Made by a program: the position numbers and the translations under genes. Positions 6,760 to 15,420 of a DNA stretch of 64,000 nucleotides are shown here, in pieces; position 1 is the stretch's first letter; the number at the start of each line of letters is the position of its first letter. The notes beneath the pieces are model-generated. The model made no database searches and had not been told where the DNA came from. It saw nothing but the letters and a program-made list of their open reading frames with translations. The stretch lies in NCBI GenBank assembly GCA_044229235.1, contig JBGATH010000009.1:1-64000 (forward strand). The letters are read 5' to 3'. The DNA is from UKL13-2 sp044229235 (GTDB lineage Bacteria > Pseudomonadota > Gammaproteobacteria > Burkholderiales > Usitatibacteraceae).

Positions 6760-8718
6760 TTACTCGCCCAGGCCCATCTGGATGTAACCGGTGGGGCAGA
6801 CATCGCTGCAAATGTGACAGCCGATACACTTCGAATAGTCGGTGTCGACATAACGACCGGTGGTTGACTTCGACTTCGGCACCTTGAACACGGCAACCTG
6901 TGGGCAGTAAACCACGCAGTTGTCGCATTCGAAGCACTGGCCGCAACTCATGCAGCGCTTGGCCTCCGCGACGACTTCCGTTTCCGACAGGGTGTGCAGC
7001 CGTTCCTCGAAATTGCCCAGCGCCTGCTCGGCGTTGAGCGTGACGGTGACGCGTCGGTGGCGCGGCGTATGGGTGAAGTGGCCAAGATACAGGTCTTCGT
7101 GCGGGATCACATAACGATCCGAACGGTTGTCGTAATTGTGAATCGCCGCGGTACTGCCATCGGTGCCCCTTACCGGCTCGTGGATCTCGCTGAACGAGTA
7201 GCCTTTTTCGAGCATCTTGCGCTGGAGATCGAAGGTGTGAACGTCGATCTTGGGCCGCTTCTCGAGGGCTTCGCCGGCAAGGTGGCGATCGATGCCGTCT
7301 GCCGCAATGGCACCATGGCCGATCGCGGTGGTCAGCAGGTGGGGGCGGATGATGTCGCCGCCGACAAAAATGCCTGCTTTGCCGGCGACCTGATAGTTGC
7401 GGTCGGCTGCAATCGCGCCCTTGCCGTTGTTGAATTCCTCCAGTCCGGTGAAGTCGACCGCCTGGCCAATGGCCGATACGATCAGGTCGGCCGGGATGTC
7501 TTCTTCCGTCCCTTCCACATTGTTGATTTCAAGTCGGCCCGCCACCAGTTTCGCTTCGCAGCGGATGACGCGCAGCGCGATCGCCCGGCCGTCTTCGTCG
7601 CGCATCACCTTTACCGGCGCCATGCTTCCCCGAATGGCGATACCTTCGGCAAGGGCCTGCTCGATCTCGTGCCGGTTGGCCTGCATCTTGTCGATATTGA
7701 AGACCGATGTCAGCGTCACATCCGCCCCGCACTTGGCAGAGACCTCGGCAACGTCGTGTGCGATCTGTCCCATAATGGCCTGCTCCGGCCGCTCGCTGGG
7801 GTTGGCCTTGTCGATATGGCCAAGCCGGCGCGCCACGGTGGCGACGTCGATCGAGGTGTCGCCGCCACCGACAACGACGACGCGCTTGCCGACATGGCGC
7901 ATGCGGCCATCGTTGAAGGCACGCAGGAAATCCGTCGCCGTCACGCAGTTTGGCGCTTCGGTACCCTCGACCGGCAGGGCGCGTCCCGATTGGGCGCCCA
8001 TGCCCAGAAAGACCGCGTCGAAATCGCGGCGAATGTCCTCCATGGTCACGTCGGTACCGATGCGGCAGGAAAGCCGTGTCGATACGCCAAGGTCGAGAAT
8101 GCGCGTGATTTCCGCGTCGAGTACCGTGCGCGGCGTGCGAAAGCCGGGGATGCCGTAGCGCATCATTCCGCCGAGTTCCGCGTGATCGTCAAACACGGTG
8201 ACACTGTGTCCCTTGCGGGCAAGCTGGTAAGCGCAGGAAAGTCCGGCCGGCCCGCCGCCGATGACGGCAACCTTCTTGCCCGACTGCGTCGGCGGCGGCG
8301 TGAACTTGAGGTTGTTGGCGATGGCGTATTCGCCCAGAAAATGTTCGACGGAATTGATGCCGACAAAGTCTTCGACTTCATTGCGGTTGCAGCCGGACTC
8401 GCAAGGCGCCGGGCACACCCGGCCCATCACCGAGGGGAACGGATTGGCTTCGGTCAGGCGGCGAAACGCGTACTCCTGCCAGGCGACGCCTGCCGGCGGC
8501 TTTTCGATGCCGCGCACGATATTGAGATAGCCGCGGATATCCTCACCGGCGGGACAGCTGCCCTGGCAGGGCGGTGTGCTCTGGATATAGGTAGGACACT
8601 TGTGCGAGTGGTCCGCATCGAATATTTTCTCCTGCCAGTTGCGCGTGAGTTGGTCGCCGTCCTGGTAGCGCCGGAAGGTCAATGGTTGCGTCTTTACTGG
8701 CTCAACAACGTCTGTCAT
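6760..8718 (-). CDS. dsrL: DsrL, NAD(P)H-linked iron-sulfur flavoprotein
   Basis: 652 aa, built like the small subunit of glutamate synthase with a C-terminal ferredoxin. The N-terminal domain has cysteines CPTYIQSTPPCQGSCPAGED and CPAPCESGC for Fe-S clusters. The FAD site is VAVIGGGPAGLSCAYQLA (about residues 151-168) and the pyridine nucleotide site is RVVVVGGGDTSIDVA. The C-terminus has two ferredoxin motifs, CMSCGQCFECDNC and CIGCHICSDVCP. DsrL is essential for sulfur-globule oxidation in Allochromatium and links DsrAB/DsrC chemistry to NAD(P). Its presence marks the pathway as the oxidising version. The ATG at 8718 has a strong AAGGAG; an in-frame TTG seven codons upstream does not. Confidence 0.95.
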   Translation of the reverse strand: MTDVVEPVKTQPLTFRRYQDGDQLTRNWQEKIFDADHSHKCPTYIQSTPPCQGSCPAGEDIRGYLNIVRGIEKPPAGVAWQEYAFRRLTEANPFPSVMGRVCPAPCESGCNRNEVEDFVGINSVEHFLGEYAIANNLKFTPPPTQSGKKVAVIGGGPAGLSCAYQLARKGHSVTVFDDHAELGGMMRYGIPGFRTPRTVLDAEITRILDLGVSTRLSCRIGTDVTMEDIRRDFDAVFLGMGAQSGRALPVEGTEAPNCVTATDFLRAFNDGRMRHVGKRVVVVGGGDTSIDVATVARRLGHIDKANPSERPEQAIMGQIAHDVAEVSAKCGADVTLTSVFNIDKMQANRHEIEQALAEGIAIRGSMAPVKVMRDEDGRAIALRVIRCEAKLVAGRLEINNVEGTEEDIPADLIVSAIGQAVDFTGLEEFNNGKGAIAADRNYQVAGKAGIFVGGDIIRPHLLTTAIGHGAIAADGIDRHLAGEALEKRPKIDVHTFDLQRKMLEKGYSFSEIHEPVRGTDGSTAAIHNYDNRSDRYVIPHEDLYLGHFTHTPRHRRVTVTLNAEQALGNFEERLHTLSETEVVAEAKRCMSCGQCFECDNCVVYCPQVAVFKVPKSKSTTGRYVDTDYSKCIGCHICSDVCPTGYIQMGLGE

Positions 8719-8774
8719 GAAAGGCTCTCCTTGGCTCAACGTGTCCGGTCTGCCGGCACATTTGATGTTCGGGG

Positions 8775-10265
8775 CTATTTATCGAAGCGGATCGCCTTGC
8801 TCACCAACTGATGAACACCGCCGACCATGCTCATATCGAAACCGTAATACGGCAAGACCTTGCTGAACTGGGCCTTGCAGATTGCACAGATCGTTGCCAT
8901 GAAGTTCACCCCATGGTCGTCCACGACCGTCTTCAACGCTTCCATGCGCGGCAACGCACCCTTAACGCGCAATTCAATCAAATCGTCGGTGAGCAGGCCA
9001 CCTCCTCCGCCGCAGCAGAAGGTGCTTTCGTGGATGGTGTCGGGCGCCATGTCGTGGAAATGATTGGCGACCGAGCGGATGATCGCGCGCGGAATCACGA
9101 ATTGTCCGCCGGATGCCGGACCCATGCGCGAGGCGCGGGCGACATTGCACGAATCGTGAAAGGTGATGATGCGGTCGTCGTTGGCATCCTTGTCGAAGCG
9201 GAGCGCGCCGCGCTGGATCAGGTCCCAGGTGAATTCGCAGATGTGCTGGGGTACCGGATAGCGCGTGTCGAGAAAGTCGAAGGGTCCGATCAGCGTGTTC
9301 CAGAAATTGTAGGCGACGCGCCAGGCGTGGCCGCATTCGCCGACGACGATGCGCTTGACGCCGAGTTCCAGTGCCGCCTCGCGCACCCGCATCGATATAG
9401 CCTGCATCTGCTGGTAGTTGCCGATGAACAGGCCGAAGTTGCCGGCTTCCGAGGCATGCGAACTCAGTGTCCAGCTGATCCCGGCAGCATGAAACACCTT
9501 GGCGTAACCGATCAGGCTCTCAACATGCGGTTCGGAGAAGAAGTCCGCGGACGGCGTTACCAGCAGCACGTCGGCGCCCGCCATGTCGAGCGGGAATTTC
9601 ACGTCCGCGCCGGTTTCTTCCTTCGTGTCCTCTTCCAGCCCCAGCAGCGTGTCCTCGAGCGCCGGCTGCGGAATGCCGAGATTGTTGCCGATGCGGTGCA
9701 CCTTGCCGATGATCTCGTTCGAGTATTTCTGGCCCATGCCGACCGAGTCCATGATCTCCTTGGCGGCCATGGTGATTTCGGCGGTGTCGATGCCGTAGGG
9801 GCAGAAGACCGAGCAGCGCCGGCACTCGGAACACTGGTTGAAGTAGCTGTACCACTCGTCGAGCACTTCGCGCGTGAGATCCTCTGCGCCGACCAGCCAA
9901 GGGAAATATTTGCCGGCGAAGGTGAAATAGCGGCGGTAGATCTTCCGCATCAGGTCCTGGCGCGCCACCGGCATGTTCTTGGCGTCGCCTGTGCCCAGAA
10001 AATAATGGCATTTGTCGGAACACGCGCCGCAGTGCACGCAGGCATCCATGTAAACCTTGAGCGAGCGGTACTTGCCCAGCAGTTCGCCCATCTTGGCAAT
10101 GGCCTTCTGTTTCCAGTCGTCGGCCAGCTCGCCCGGAAAGCCGATGGCGGTTTGAATGGCTGCCGAGGCGATGAACGGCTTGCTGTGGGCCATCGCCCCC
10201 TTCTGCACCAGCGGAATGACCGGATAGCCTTTAAGGCGCGGTGTGTCGAATTGAGCGACCGCCAT
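8775..10265 (-). CDS. dsrK: DsrK, heterodisulfide reductase-like catalytic subunit
   Basis: 496 aa. Two ferredoxin motifs, CVHCGACSDKCHYFL and CSECRRCSVFCPYG, precede two CCG-type domains. The second of these carries the non-cubane [4Fe-4S] signature FCCGGGGGLLTDDL, and ATICAICKAQF follows. DsrK is the cytoplasmic HdrD-like subunit of DsrMKJOP and is believed to act on the DsrC trisulfide or disulfide. The start at 10265 lies 3 bases after the dsrM stop. The next gene downstream is dsrL, 56 bases away. All cluster-ligating cysteines that I can recognise are present, so the protein should be active. Confidence 0.95.
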   Translation of the reverse strand: MAVAQFDTPRLKGYPVIPLVQKGAMAHSKPFIASAAIQTAIGFPGELADDWKQKAIAKMGELLGKYRSLKVYMDACVHCGACSDKCHYFLGTGDAKNMPVARQDLMRKIYRRYFTFAGKYFPWLVGAEDLTREVLDEWYSYFNQCSECRRCSVFCPYGIDTAEITMAAKEIMDSVGMGQKYSNEIIGKVHRIGNNLGIPQPALEDTLLGLEEDTKEETGADVKFPLDMAGADVLLVTPSADFFSEPHVESLIGYAKVFHAAGISWTLSSHASEAGNFGLFIGNYQQMQAISMRVREAALELGVKRIVVGECGHAWRVAYNFWNTLIGPFDFLDTRYPVPQHICEFTWDLIQRGALRFDKDANDDRIITFHDSCNVARASRMGPASGGQFVIPRAIIRSVANHFHDMAPDTIHESTFCCGGGGGLLTDDLIELRVKGALPRMEALKTVVDDHGVNFMATICAICKAQFSKVLPYYGFDMSMVGGVHQLVSKAIRFDK

Positions 10266-10268
10266 CGC

Positions 10269-11003
10269 CTAGCCTTCGCGCTTCATGGCGGTGGCCCAGG
10301 CGGTAACGTGTCGCTGGTCGCGTGCGCTGTCGACCTGGTTGCGCGTCGGGCTGAAGAATACGCCCGGGGCATGCAGCAGCTTGCTGATGGGAAAAATGAA
10401 CATCAGCACGATGACCAGCCCCAGGTGCACCAGCAACACCGGGTCGGTGGGAAGCGGTTGCGGGTCCAGATAGAGCAGGCCAAGCATGAAGGCCTTGGCG
10501 GCAACAATGTCGGTATGCGCAACGAACCGCATTGTCATGCCGCTTACGCCGATGGCGAGAAATAACGCCAGCATCAGGTGATCTGAAGGAGTGGAGATGT
10601 AGCGAACACGATCCACCAGGAGGCGTCGTGCCCACAGACCAATGAGTGCCGCGACCAGGGCAAATCCTGCATACAGGCCGAAAGGCTGAACCAGTTGAAC
10701 CCAGGTCCACACCGACGCCGTCACGTAGCGCAGGTGCCGCAGCGCAACCAGCAGCAATGCGACGTGAAATGTCCAGCCGAACAGCCAGGTCCACTTGTTC
10801 GCCTTGAACAGGCTGTCGAACAGCAGCACTTCCCGCGCCATGCGCAGCGCCACACCGCCATTGGTCACCGGTGCCGGCGTGGTCGGAATCTTCAATGGTG
10901 CGGGCGTTCGGGCGTAGTCGGTGATCCGCAGCCCGAGCCCGATGGCGAACACCAGGGCTGCGACATAGAACGCGGTCACATATAGCACGGTGACAAGGGG
11001 CAT
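10269..11003 (-). CDS. dsrM: DsrM, haem b membrane subunit (NarI-like)
   Basis: 244 aa with five or so hydrophobic spans and the NarI/DsrM pattern of membrane histidines (FHVALLLVALRHLRY early, DPVLLVHLGLVIVLMFIFPISKL late). It is the cytochrome b subunit that passes electrons between DsrK and the quinone pool. The ATG at 11003 gives a protein of the usual DsrM length; an upstream in-frame extension has no membrane character and was rejected. It lies 43 bases after dsrC and 3 bases before dsrK, in the usual C-M-K order. Confidence 0.93.
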   Translation of the reverse strand: MPLVTVLYVTAFYVAALVFAIGLGLRITDYARTPAPLKIPTTPAPVTNGGVALRMAREVLLFDSLFKANKWTWLFGWTFHVALLLVALRHLRYVTASVWTWVQLVQPFGLYAGFALVAALIGLWARRLLVDRVRYISTPSDHLMLALFLAIGVSGMTMRFVAHTDIVAAKAFMLGLLYLDPQPLPTDPVLLVHLGLVIVLMFIFPISKLLHAPGVFFSPTRNQVDSARDQRHVTAWATAMKREG

Positions 11004-11046
11004 GTCGTTCACTCGGCCGCGGCGGAAATCGGGTGTTACGTCAGTG

Positions 11047-11379
11047 TCAGACGCAGCCGGTGGGCTTGGGGAGCCCGGCGATCTTGCACGCCTGCTTGGC
11101 GGGGCCGTAAGGAAACAGCTCGTAAAGGTACTTGCTGTTGCCCTTGTCGGGGCCAAGCTGCTTGCCGATTGCCTTGGTCAGCACGCGCACGGCCGGTGCA
11201 ATCTGGAAATCGTTGTAGTACTGGCGCAGGAAATTGACGACTTCCCAATGCGCGTCGGAAAGTTCGAGGTTTTCCGTCTTGGCGATATAGCCGGCGGCTT
11301 CCTCGGTCCAGTCGGCGAGATTCAGGAGGTATCCCTCTTCGTCGGTTTCATAGGTCTTGCCGTTGATTTCAAAGGCCAT
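11047..11379 (-). CDS. dsrC: DsrC, sulfur carrier with both redox cysteines
   Basis: 110 aa. The C-terminal arm is complete, QACKIAGLPKPTGCV, holding CysB (in QACK) and the penultimate CysA. These form the persulfide, trisulfide or disulfide states during sulfur transfer between DsrEFH, DsrAB and DsrK. The rest of the fold is also canonical: TDEEGYLLNLADWTEEAA, DAHWEVVNFLRQYY, VRVLTKAIGKQLG and SKYLYELFPYGPAKQ. A good AAGGAG precedes the ATG. This is the functional carrier; two paralogues in the same window (1475-1843 and 17613-17942) lack the cysteines. Confidence 0.97.
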   Translation of the reverse strand: MAFEINGKTYETDEEGYLLNLADWTEEAAGYIAKTENLELSDAHWEVVNFLRQYYNDFQIAPAVRVLTKAIGKQLGPDKGNSKYLYELFPYGPAKQACKIAGLPKPTGCV

Positions 11380-11442
11380 ATCAATCTCCTTGGCGGTGGC
11401 GGGTTGGCAGGGTTGGTTGGGGATGGAAAAGTTTTTGCTGGT

Positions 11443-11742
11443 TCAAAGCCAGCTTTGGTTTACCGAATGCGTCGTGACCAATTCGACGAAGCCGGCGTAA
11501 TCCACCAGCGTCACGCCGTCAATCATTCGCTCGGCCATGCCGCGCGCCTGCACATCCGGCGCGAGCGCGTACAACTTGATCGACGCTGCCGCACTCCTCA
11601 ATTTTTCCGCGGCGTTGCCGCCGCGCGTGGCGGCATAAACGCCGTCTTCAGTCAGCAGCAGCGCACTGCCGGCCTGGGCGACACGAAGGCAGCTGCCGAG
11701 CGCGTCATTTTCGTATGGTGATTTGTTGACGATATGCAGCAT
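11443..11742 (-). CDS. dsrH: DsrH, subunit of the DsrEFH sulfurtransferase
   Basis: 99 aa, the DsrH/TusB fold. It starts MLHIVNKSPYENDALGSCLR, in which the single conserved Cys (residue 18) is retained, and continues ALLLTEDGVYAA. It is one of three subunits of the cytoplasmic DsrE2F2H2 hexamer that receives sulfane sulfur and hands it to DsrC. It is 8 bases downstream of dsrF and 63 bases upstream of dsrC. The order E-F-H-C is characteristic of sulfur oxidisers. Confidence 0.93.
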   Translation of the reverse strand: MLHIVNKSPYENDALGSCLRVAQAGSALLLTEDGVYAATRGGNAAEKLRSAAASIKLYALAPDVQARGMAERMIDGVTLVDYAGFVELVTTHSVNQSWL

Positions 11743-11750
11743 GATTTTCC

Positions 11751-12137
11751 CTAAAAGCTCAGGATTACGTCCTGCTCGGCCATCAAGCGGCCCATTTCCG
11801 CCGCTGAGAGCACCTCGACAGGTACTACCAGGTCCGCCTCGGTGAGGCCGCGCGCCTCCATCGACTCGCGCTCGACGTAGAGCTTTTCCACATCGTACCC
11901 ATCGAGCGCGCGATAGGTCGGCGAAAAGTTCTTGATTTCGACCGCCTTGGTGTTCTGTCCTTTGGCAATCTCGTAGACGCCGTCATCCATGAACACGAGG
12001 CTGACGTCCTGATCGAACGTCGCGGTGATCAATACGACCTCGAGACTTTCCAGCGCGTACACCGTCCCGTAGGGCGCCTTGCGGTTCAGGAACATGAATT
12101 TCTTGATCTTGCCGCCAGATTTCTGCTCTTCTTCCAT
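11751..12137 (-). CDS. dsrF: DsrF, subunit of the DsrEFH sulfurtransferase
   Basis: 128 aa, DsrE/DsrF superfamily: FMFLNRKAPYGTVYALESLEV, LITATFDQDVSLVFMDDGVYEI. DsrF is expected to be a structural subunit of the hexamer, and no conserved active Cys is seen here. The ATG at 12137 was taken in preference to an upstream TTG-type start, because the extension falls in the region shared with a dispersed palindromic element. The 107-base gap to dsrE is unusually large for this operon and is filled by that element. Confidence 0.92.
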   Translation of the reverse strand: MEEEQKSGGKIKKFMFLNRKAPYGTVYALESLEVVLITATFDQDVSLVFMDDGVYEIAKGQNTKAVEIKNFSPTYRALDGYDVEKLYVERESMEARGLTEADLVVPVEVLSAAEMGRLMAEQDVILSF

Positions 12138-12186
12138 CGCCTGCCTGTCCGTGAAAATGCGTTTATTGCGGGAGCGGAAACAGCCT

Positions 12187-12240
12187 AAACTCAAGCACTG
12201 GTGCGGCTTCCAGGTCCGCTGCTTCCCAAAATGCCAGCAT
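12187..12240 (-). repeat. Divergent copy of a dispersed palindromic element (copy D)
   Basis: The left arm, AAACTCAAGCACTGG followed by TGCGGC, is nearly identical to the arm of copies A and B. The second arm is poorly preserved. It lies in the 107-base gap between dsrE and dsrF, inside an otherwise tightly packed operon. The strand is arbitrary because the element is palindromic. Confidence 0.55.
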
Positions 12241-12244
12241 GCGT

Positions 12245-12604
12245 TCAGTCGCCGAAGACCACCAGCCGATCGGCCTTGATGCCAACGTCCGCCAACTGCC
12301 CAAGTCCTGATATGCGGAAACCCTTGGCCAGATTTTCATCCTTGATGCCGCGCCGCAGAGCTGCCGCTACGCAGACCACGAGGTCGATCTGGTGCTCCTC
12401 GGCGAGTGCAGACCAGCGGCTGACGACGTTTCGATCGTCTTGCGGGGGTTCGGTCAGACGAGTGCCGTTGTTGACGCCGTCGTGATAGAAAAAAACCCGG
12501 GGAATCTGATGCCCGGCGGCCAGCGCGGCGCGCGCGAACTGCCAAGCCGTGTCGGATGCCTGGTGCGTGTATGGCCCTTCGTTGACCATCAAACCAATTT
12601 TCAT
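12245..12604 (-). CDS. dsrE: DsrE, catalytic subunit of the DsrEFH sulfurtransferase
   Basis: 119 aa: MKIGLMVNEGPYTHQASDTA, FYHDGVNNGTR, and the conserved persulfide-forming Cys in IDLVVCVAAALRRGI. That residue corresponds to the active Cys of DsrE/TusD, so sulfur transfer to DsrC is expected. The ATG at 12604 lies 31 bases after dsrB. An in-frame extension upstream overlaps dsrB and has no DsrE similarity. The gene order distinguishes DsrEFH from the tRNA-thiolation proteins TusDCB, which they resemble. Confidence 0.94.
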   Translation of the reverse strand: MKIGLMVNEGPYTHQASDTAWQFARAALAAGHQIPRVFFYHDGVNNGTRLTEPPQDDRNVVSRWSALAEEHQIDLVVCVAAALRRGIKDENLAKGFRISGLGQLADVGIKADRLVVFGD

Positions 12605-12635
12605 GTCACTTCCCGTGCAAATGGTGCGGGTACAT

Positions 12636-13703
12636 TCAGAACCGAATGTGTGTCGATGCGTTGAGGTTTGCCCTCGAACCACGCCAGTCATCGATCAAGT
12701 ACTTGGTGAACGGCAGGTCGCATTTCTCGAAGAATCGCGGCCAGCCGATGCGGTCGATCCAGTCCGCCATGCGCTCCCACGGGCGGGCGTCGGCCTTGTA
12801 GGTGTAGAGGATCTTCTTCACCATTGCCGAGACTTCCGGCCAGCGCGGCGGATTATTGGGCAGGCCCGATGCGACCATCTTCATGAAAGTGGGCTTGCCG
12901 CGCGCATTGGAGTTCTTGCCGCCGACCCAGATGGCCAGCTTGGTGTGCTCGGGATCGTTGATCTGCATCGGCGGGCAGGGCGGATAGCACGCGCCACAGC
13001 ACATGCACTTTTTTTCGTCGATTTCGAGGGAAGGCTTGCCGTTGACGAGGGCCGGCCGGATTGCCGCCACCGGGCAACGCGCGACGACCGCAGGTCGCTC
13101 GCAGACATTGGCCACCAGGTCGTGGTTGATCTTCGGCGGCTTGGTGTGCTGGACGATGATGGCGATGTCTGCCTGCCCGCCACAGTTGATCTCACAGCAC
13201 GAAGTCGAAAGGTGCACGCGGTTGGGCATGTCCTCCTTGATGAATTCCTCGTACAGATCATCCATCAGCGCTTTGACCGCGCCGGAAGCGTCGGTGCCCG
13301 GGATATCGCAATGCAGCCATCCTTGGGTGTGGGCGATCGACGACACCGAGTTGCCTGTGCCGCCGACCGGGAAGCCGGCCGTTGTCAATGCCGCAATCAG
13401 CGCGCCGACACGGGTTTCGTCCTGCAGCATGAATTCGATGTTGCTGCGGATGGTGAAACGCACCCGCCCGTCGGCGTATTTGTCGGCGATGTCGCACAGG
13501 GTGCGGATGGTACCCACATCCATCTGCCGCTGGGTGCCGGCGCGCACCGTCCAGATTTCGTCGCCGGAATGCGCGACATGGTGCAGGACGCCTGGTCGCG
13601 GGCGGTCATGGTACTTCCAGTTGCCGTAATTTTTCAGCATCACCGGATGCAGCCACTGCTTGTTGTCCGGAACACCGCTCTCGATGGGTTGACGCATCGC
13701 CAT
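12636..13703 (-). CDS. dsrB: DsrB, beta subunit of reverse dissimilatory sulfite reductase
   Basis: 355 aa. The sirohaem/[4Fe-4S] region STSCCEINCGG and CERPAVVARCPVAAI are present, followed by the inserted ferredoxin domain KCMCCGACYPPCPPM. With DsrA it forms the cytoplasmic alpha2beta2 enzyme that oxidises DsrC-bound sulfide to sulfite in this organism type. GAGGAG precedes the ATG at a good distance. It follows dsrA by 56 bases and has the length expected for DsrB. Confidence 0.96.
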   Translation of the reverse strand: MAMRQPIESGVPDNKQWLHPVMLKNYGNWKYHDRPRPGVLHHVAHSGDEIWTVRAGTQRQMDVGTIRTLCDIADKYADGRVRFTIRSNIEFMLQDETRVGALIAALTTAGFPVGGTGNSVSSIAHTQGWLHCDIPGTDASGAVKALMDDLYEEFIKEDMPNRVHLSTSCCEINCGGQADIAIIVQHTKPPKINHDLVANVCERPAVVARCPVAAIRPALVNGKPSLEIDEKKCMCCGACYPPCPPMQINDPEHTKLAIWVGGKNSNARGKPTFMKMVASGLPNNPPRWPEVSAMVKKILYTYKADARPWERMADWIDRIGWPRFFEKCDLPFTKYLIDDWRGSRANLNASTHIRF

Positions 13704-13759
13704 GTGTTTCTCCTCGCTGATTGCTGACTGCTGCGCCTGCCGGGCGCGGGTTGATGCGC

Positions 13760-15040
13760 CTAATCTGCCGCCTTCTTGGCGTTGATGCGTGCCACTTCAT
13801 CGTCCCAGCCGTCGGTGCGCACGTACGGATTGGTGCGTGGCGCGGACACCATGTTGGGGTCGATGTCGACGCCGATACCATCGAGAAAATTGACCAGGCC
13901 GATGCGTTCGATCATCTCGCCGGTGCGCTCATGCTCAAGGGCGTTTTCGGCGAAGAAATCGATCACCTTGCGGCCGAGTTCGACCAGTTCCTCGAAATCC
14001 TCGTCGGTCTTGAGTGGCATGAACGGCACGACCACGGTACCCATCAGGTCGCCGATCTTCAATGTGCGCTTGCCGCCCATCAACACGGTGGCGCCGGTAT
14101 CGGTGCCGTGCGCCAGCGCGCCGGTCATCACGTTGATGCAATGCATGCACCGCACGCAATTGGGGTTGTCGATCTCGAGCGATTGGCTGTCATTGATCGC
14201 AACGGAGGAGAACCTGGCATCCTTGGCGACATCCTTGGTCTCCTTGAGCATGATCGCCTTGGTCGGGCAGCGTGCAATGACGTCGTTGACCAGCTCATTC
14301 AATCCATGCTTGGCAAACCACTTGCGTGCAAGTGGTTCGTCGGTGCGCATGTTGTCGCGCCAGGTGCCGATCACCGCCATGTCGGCACGCTGGATCGAGT
14401 TCATGCAGTCATTCGCGCAGCCCGAAAACTTGAACTTGAATTTGTACGGCAGGGCGGGGCGATGGATGTCGTCGGTGAAGGTGTTGAGCACCTGGCGGTG
14501 TGCCTTGGCTTCGTCGTAGCACGACTGTTCGCAGCGCGCCGCCCCCACGCACGACATGGACGTGCGCACCGCCGGGCCGGCGCCGCCGAGATCGAAGCCC
14601 AATTCGTTGATCGCGTCGAAGGCGTCTTGTACCTTGGCCGATGACACGCCCTGGAACATGATGTCGCCGCTCTGACCGTGAAAGGCGATCAGCCCCGAGC
14701 CATGTTGTTCCCAGACGTCGCAAAGCTTGCGCAGGATGGCGGTGTCGTAATGCATGCCCGGCGGGGGCTGCACCCGCAGGGTATGAAACTCCGCCGACTC
14801 GGGAAACATGCTCGCCACTTCGGAGAAGCGGGGTATCACGCCGCCGCCGTAGCCAAACACGCCGACAGTTCCGCCTTTCCAGTAGCCCTTGCGGGTCTTG
14901 TAAGAGTGTTCAAGCTGACCCATGAGGTCGACCATGTAGTCGCTTTTGTCAGCTAGGCGCTTCAGACCGGTGACGAAGCTGGGCCACGGCCCGCTCTCAA
15001 GCTGGTCAAGCATTGGCGTTTCGTGCGGTTTCTTGGCCAT
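13760..15040 (-). CDS. dsrA: DsrA, alpha subunit of reverse dissimilatory sulfite reductase
   Basis: 426 aa. Cluster and sirohaem ligands are visible in SCVGAARCEQSCYDEAK and FKFSGCANDCMNSI, and the ferredoxin domain has RCPTKAIML and NCVRCMHCINVMTGAL. This is the first gene of the dsr operon. The start MAKKPHETPML follows GAGGAGAAACGACG; an upstream in-frame stretch of about 45 codons is Arg/Cys-rich and lies in the promoter region, so it was rejected. The presence of dsrEFH and dsrL implies the oxidative branch of the family, but a tree would be needed to prove it. Confidence 0.96.
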   Translation of the reverse strand: MAKKPHETPMLDQLESGPWPSFVTGLKRLADKSDYMVDLMGQLEHSYKTRKGYWKGGTVGVFGYGGGVIPRFSEVASMFPESAEFHTLRVQPPPGMHYDTAILRKLCDVWEQHGSGLIAFHGQSGDIMFQGVSSAKVQDAFDAINELGFDLGGAGPAVRTSMSCVGAARCEQSCYDEAKAHRQVLNTFTDDIHRPALPYKFKFKFSGCANDCMNSIQRADMAVIGTWRDNMRTDEPLARKWFAKHGLNELVNDVIARCPTKAIMLKETKDVAKDARFSSVAINDSQSLEIDNPNCVRCMHCINVMTGALAHGTDTGATVLMGGKRTLKIGDLMGTVVVPFMPLKTDEDFEELVELGRKVIDFFAENALEHERTGEMIERIGLVNFLDGIGVDIDPNMVSAPRTNPYVRTDGWDDEVARINAKKAAD

Positions 15041-15420
15041 CGTCGTTTCTCCTCGTTTCGCGTGCCGTGCGCATCGGTTGGCGGGAACGCGACCCTCGCG
15101 GTTGTTTCCGGACGAAAACGATGATGCACAGCCCGCGCCGCCAGCCGCATGCGTTTCCAGCCGATTTTGACGCATGGTATCCCGCGTTTTGGCGCACGGT
15201 CGATAGACCGCATAGGGTGCACGATACTACCCACATGGCGTATGCCTGCCTGCCTGTCCCGGCTATAGACGCCGCCGGGTCTCCTTGTGCTCAATAGGGG
15301 CTATACAAAACAGGTGCCGCAACCGGGGCATCTTCGTCGCTGCCAGGTATGCAGCTGGCGACAACAAGTCACGCGGCACGGAACACCGCAAACCCGCTTT
15401 CAGCCCTGAGGAGCATAGGA
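15041..15420. promoter_or_regulatory. Divergent dsr/sqr intergenic region
   Basis: This 380-base region separates the dsrA start (minus strand) from sqr (plus strand) and must hold both promoters. A short perfect inverted repeat, CGGTC-GATA-GACCG, lies at 15197-15210, and GGGT-N10-ACCC lies just after it at about 15214-15231. Either could be a regulator site. No convincing -35/-10 pair or open reading frame was found. Confidence 0.5.

Noticed and set aside
6994..8811. Plus-strand open frame of about 600 codons opposite dsrL
   Set aside because: It is antisense to dsrL, whose cofactor motifs are complete, and its own translation has no recognisable family features or ribosome site.
8811..10565. 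Plus-strand open frame opposite dsrK
   Set aside because: It is antisense to the well-conserved dsrK and shows the composition of a GC-rich shadow frame.
11443..12604. Annotation of dsrE, dsrF and dsrH as tusD, tusC and tusB
   Set aside because: The proteins are homologous to TusDCB, but position between dsrB and dsrC and retention of the sulfur-oxidiser order E-F-H-C favour DsrEFH.
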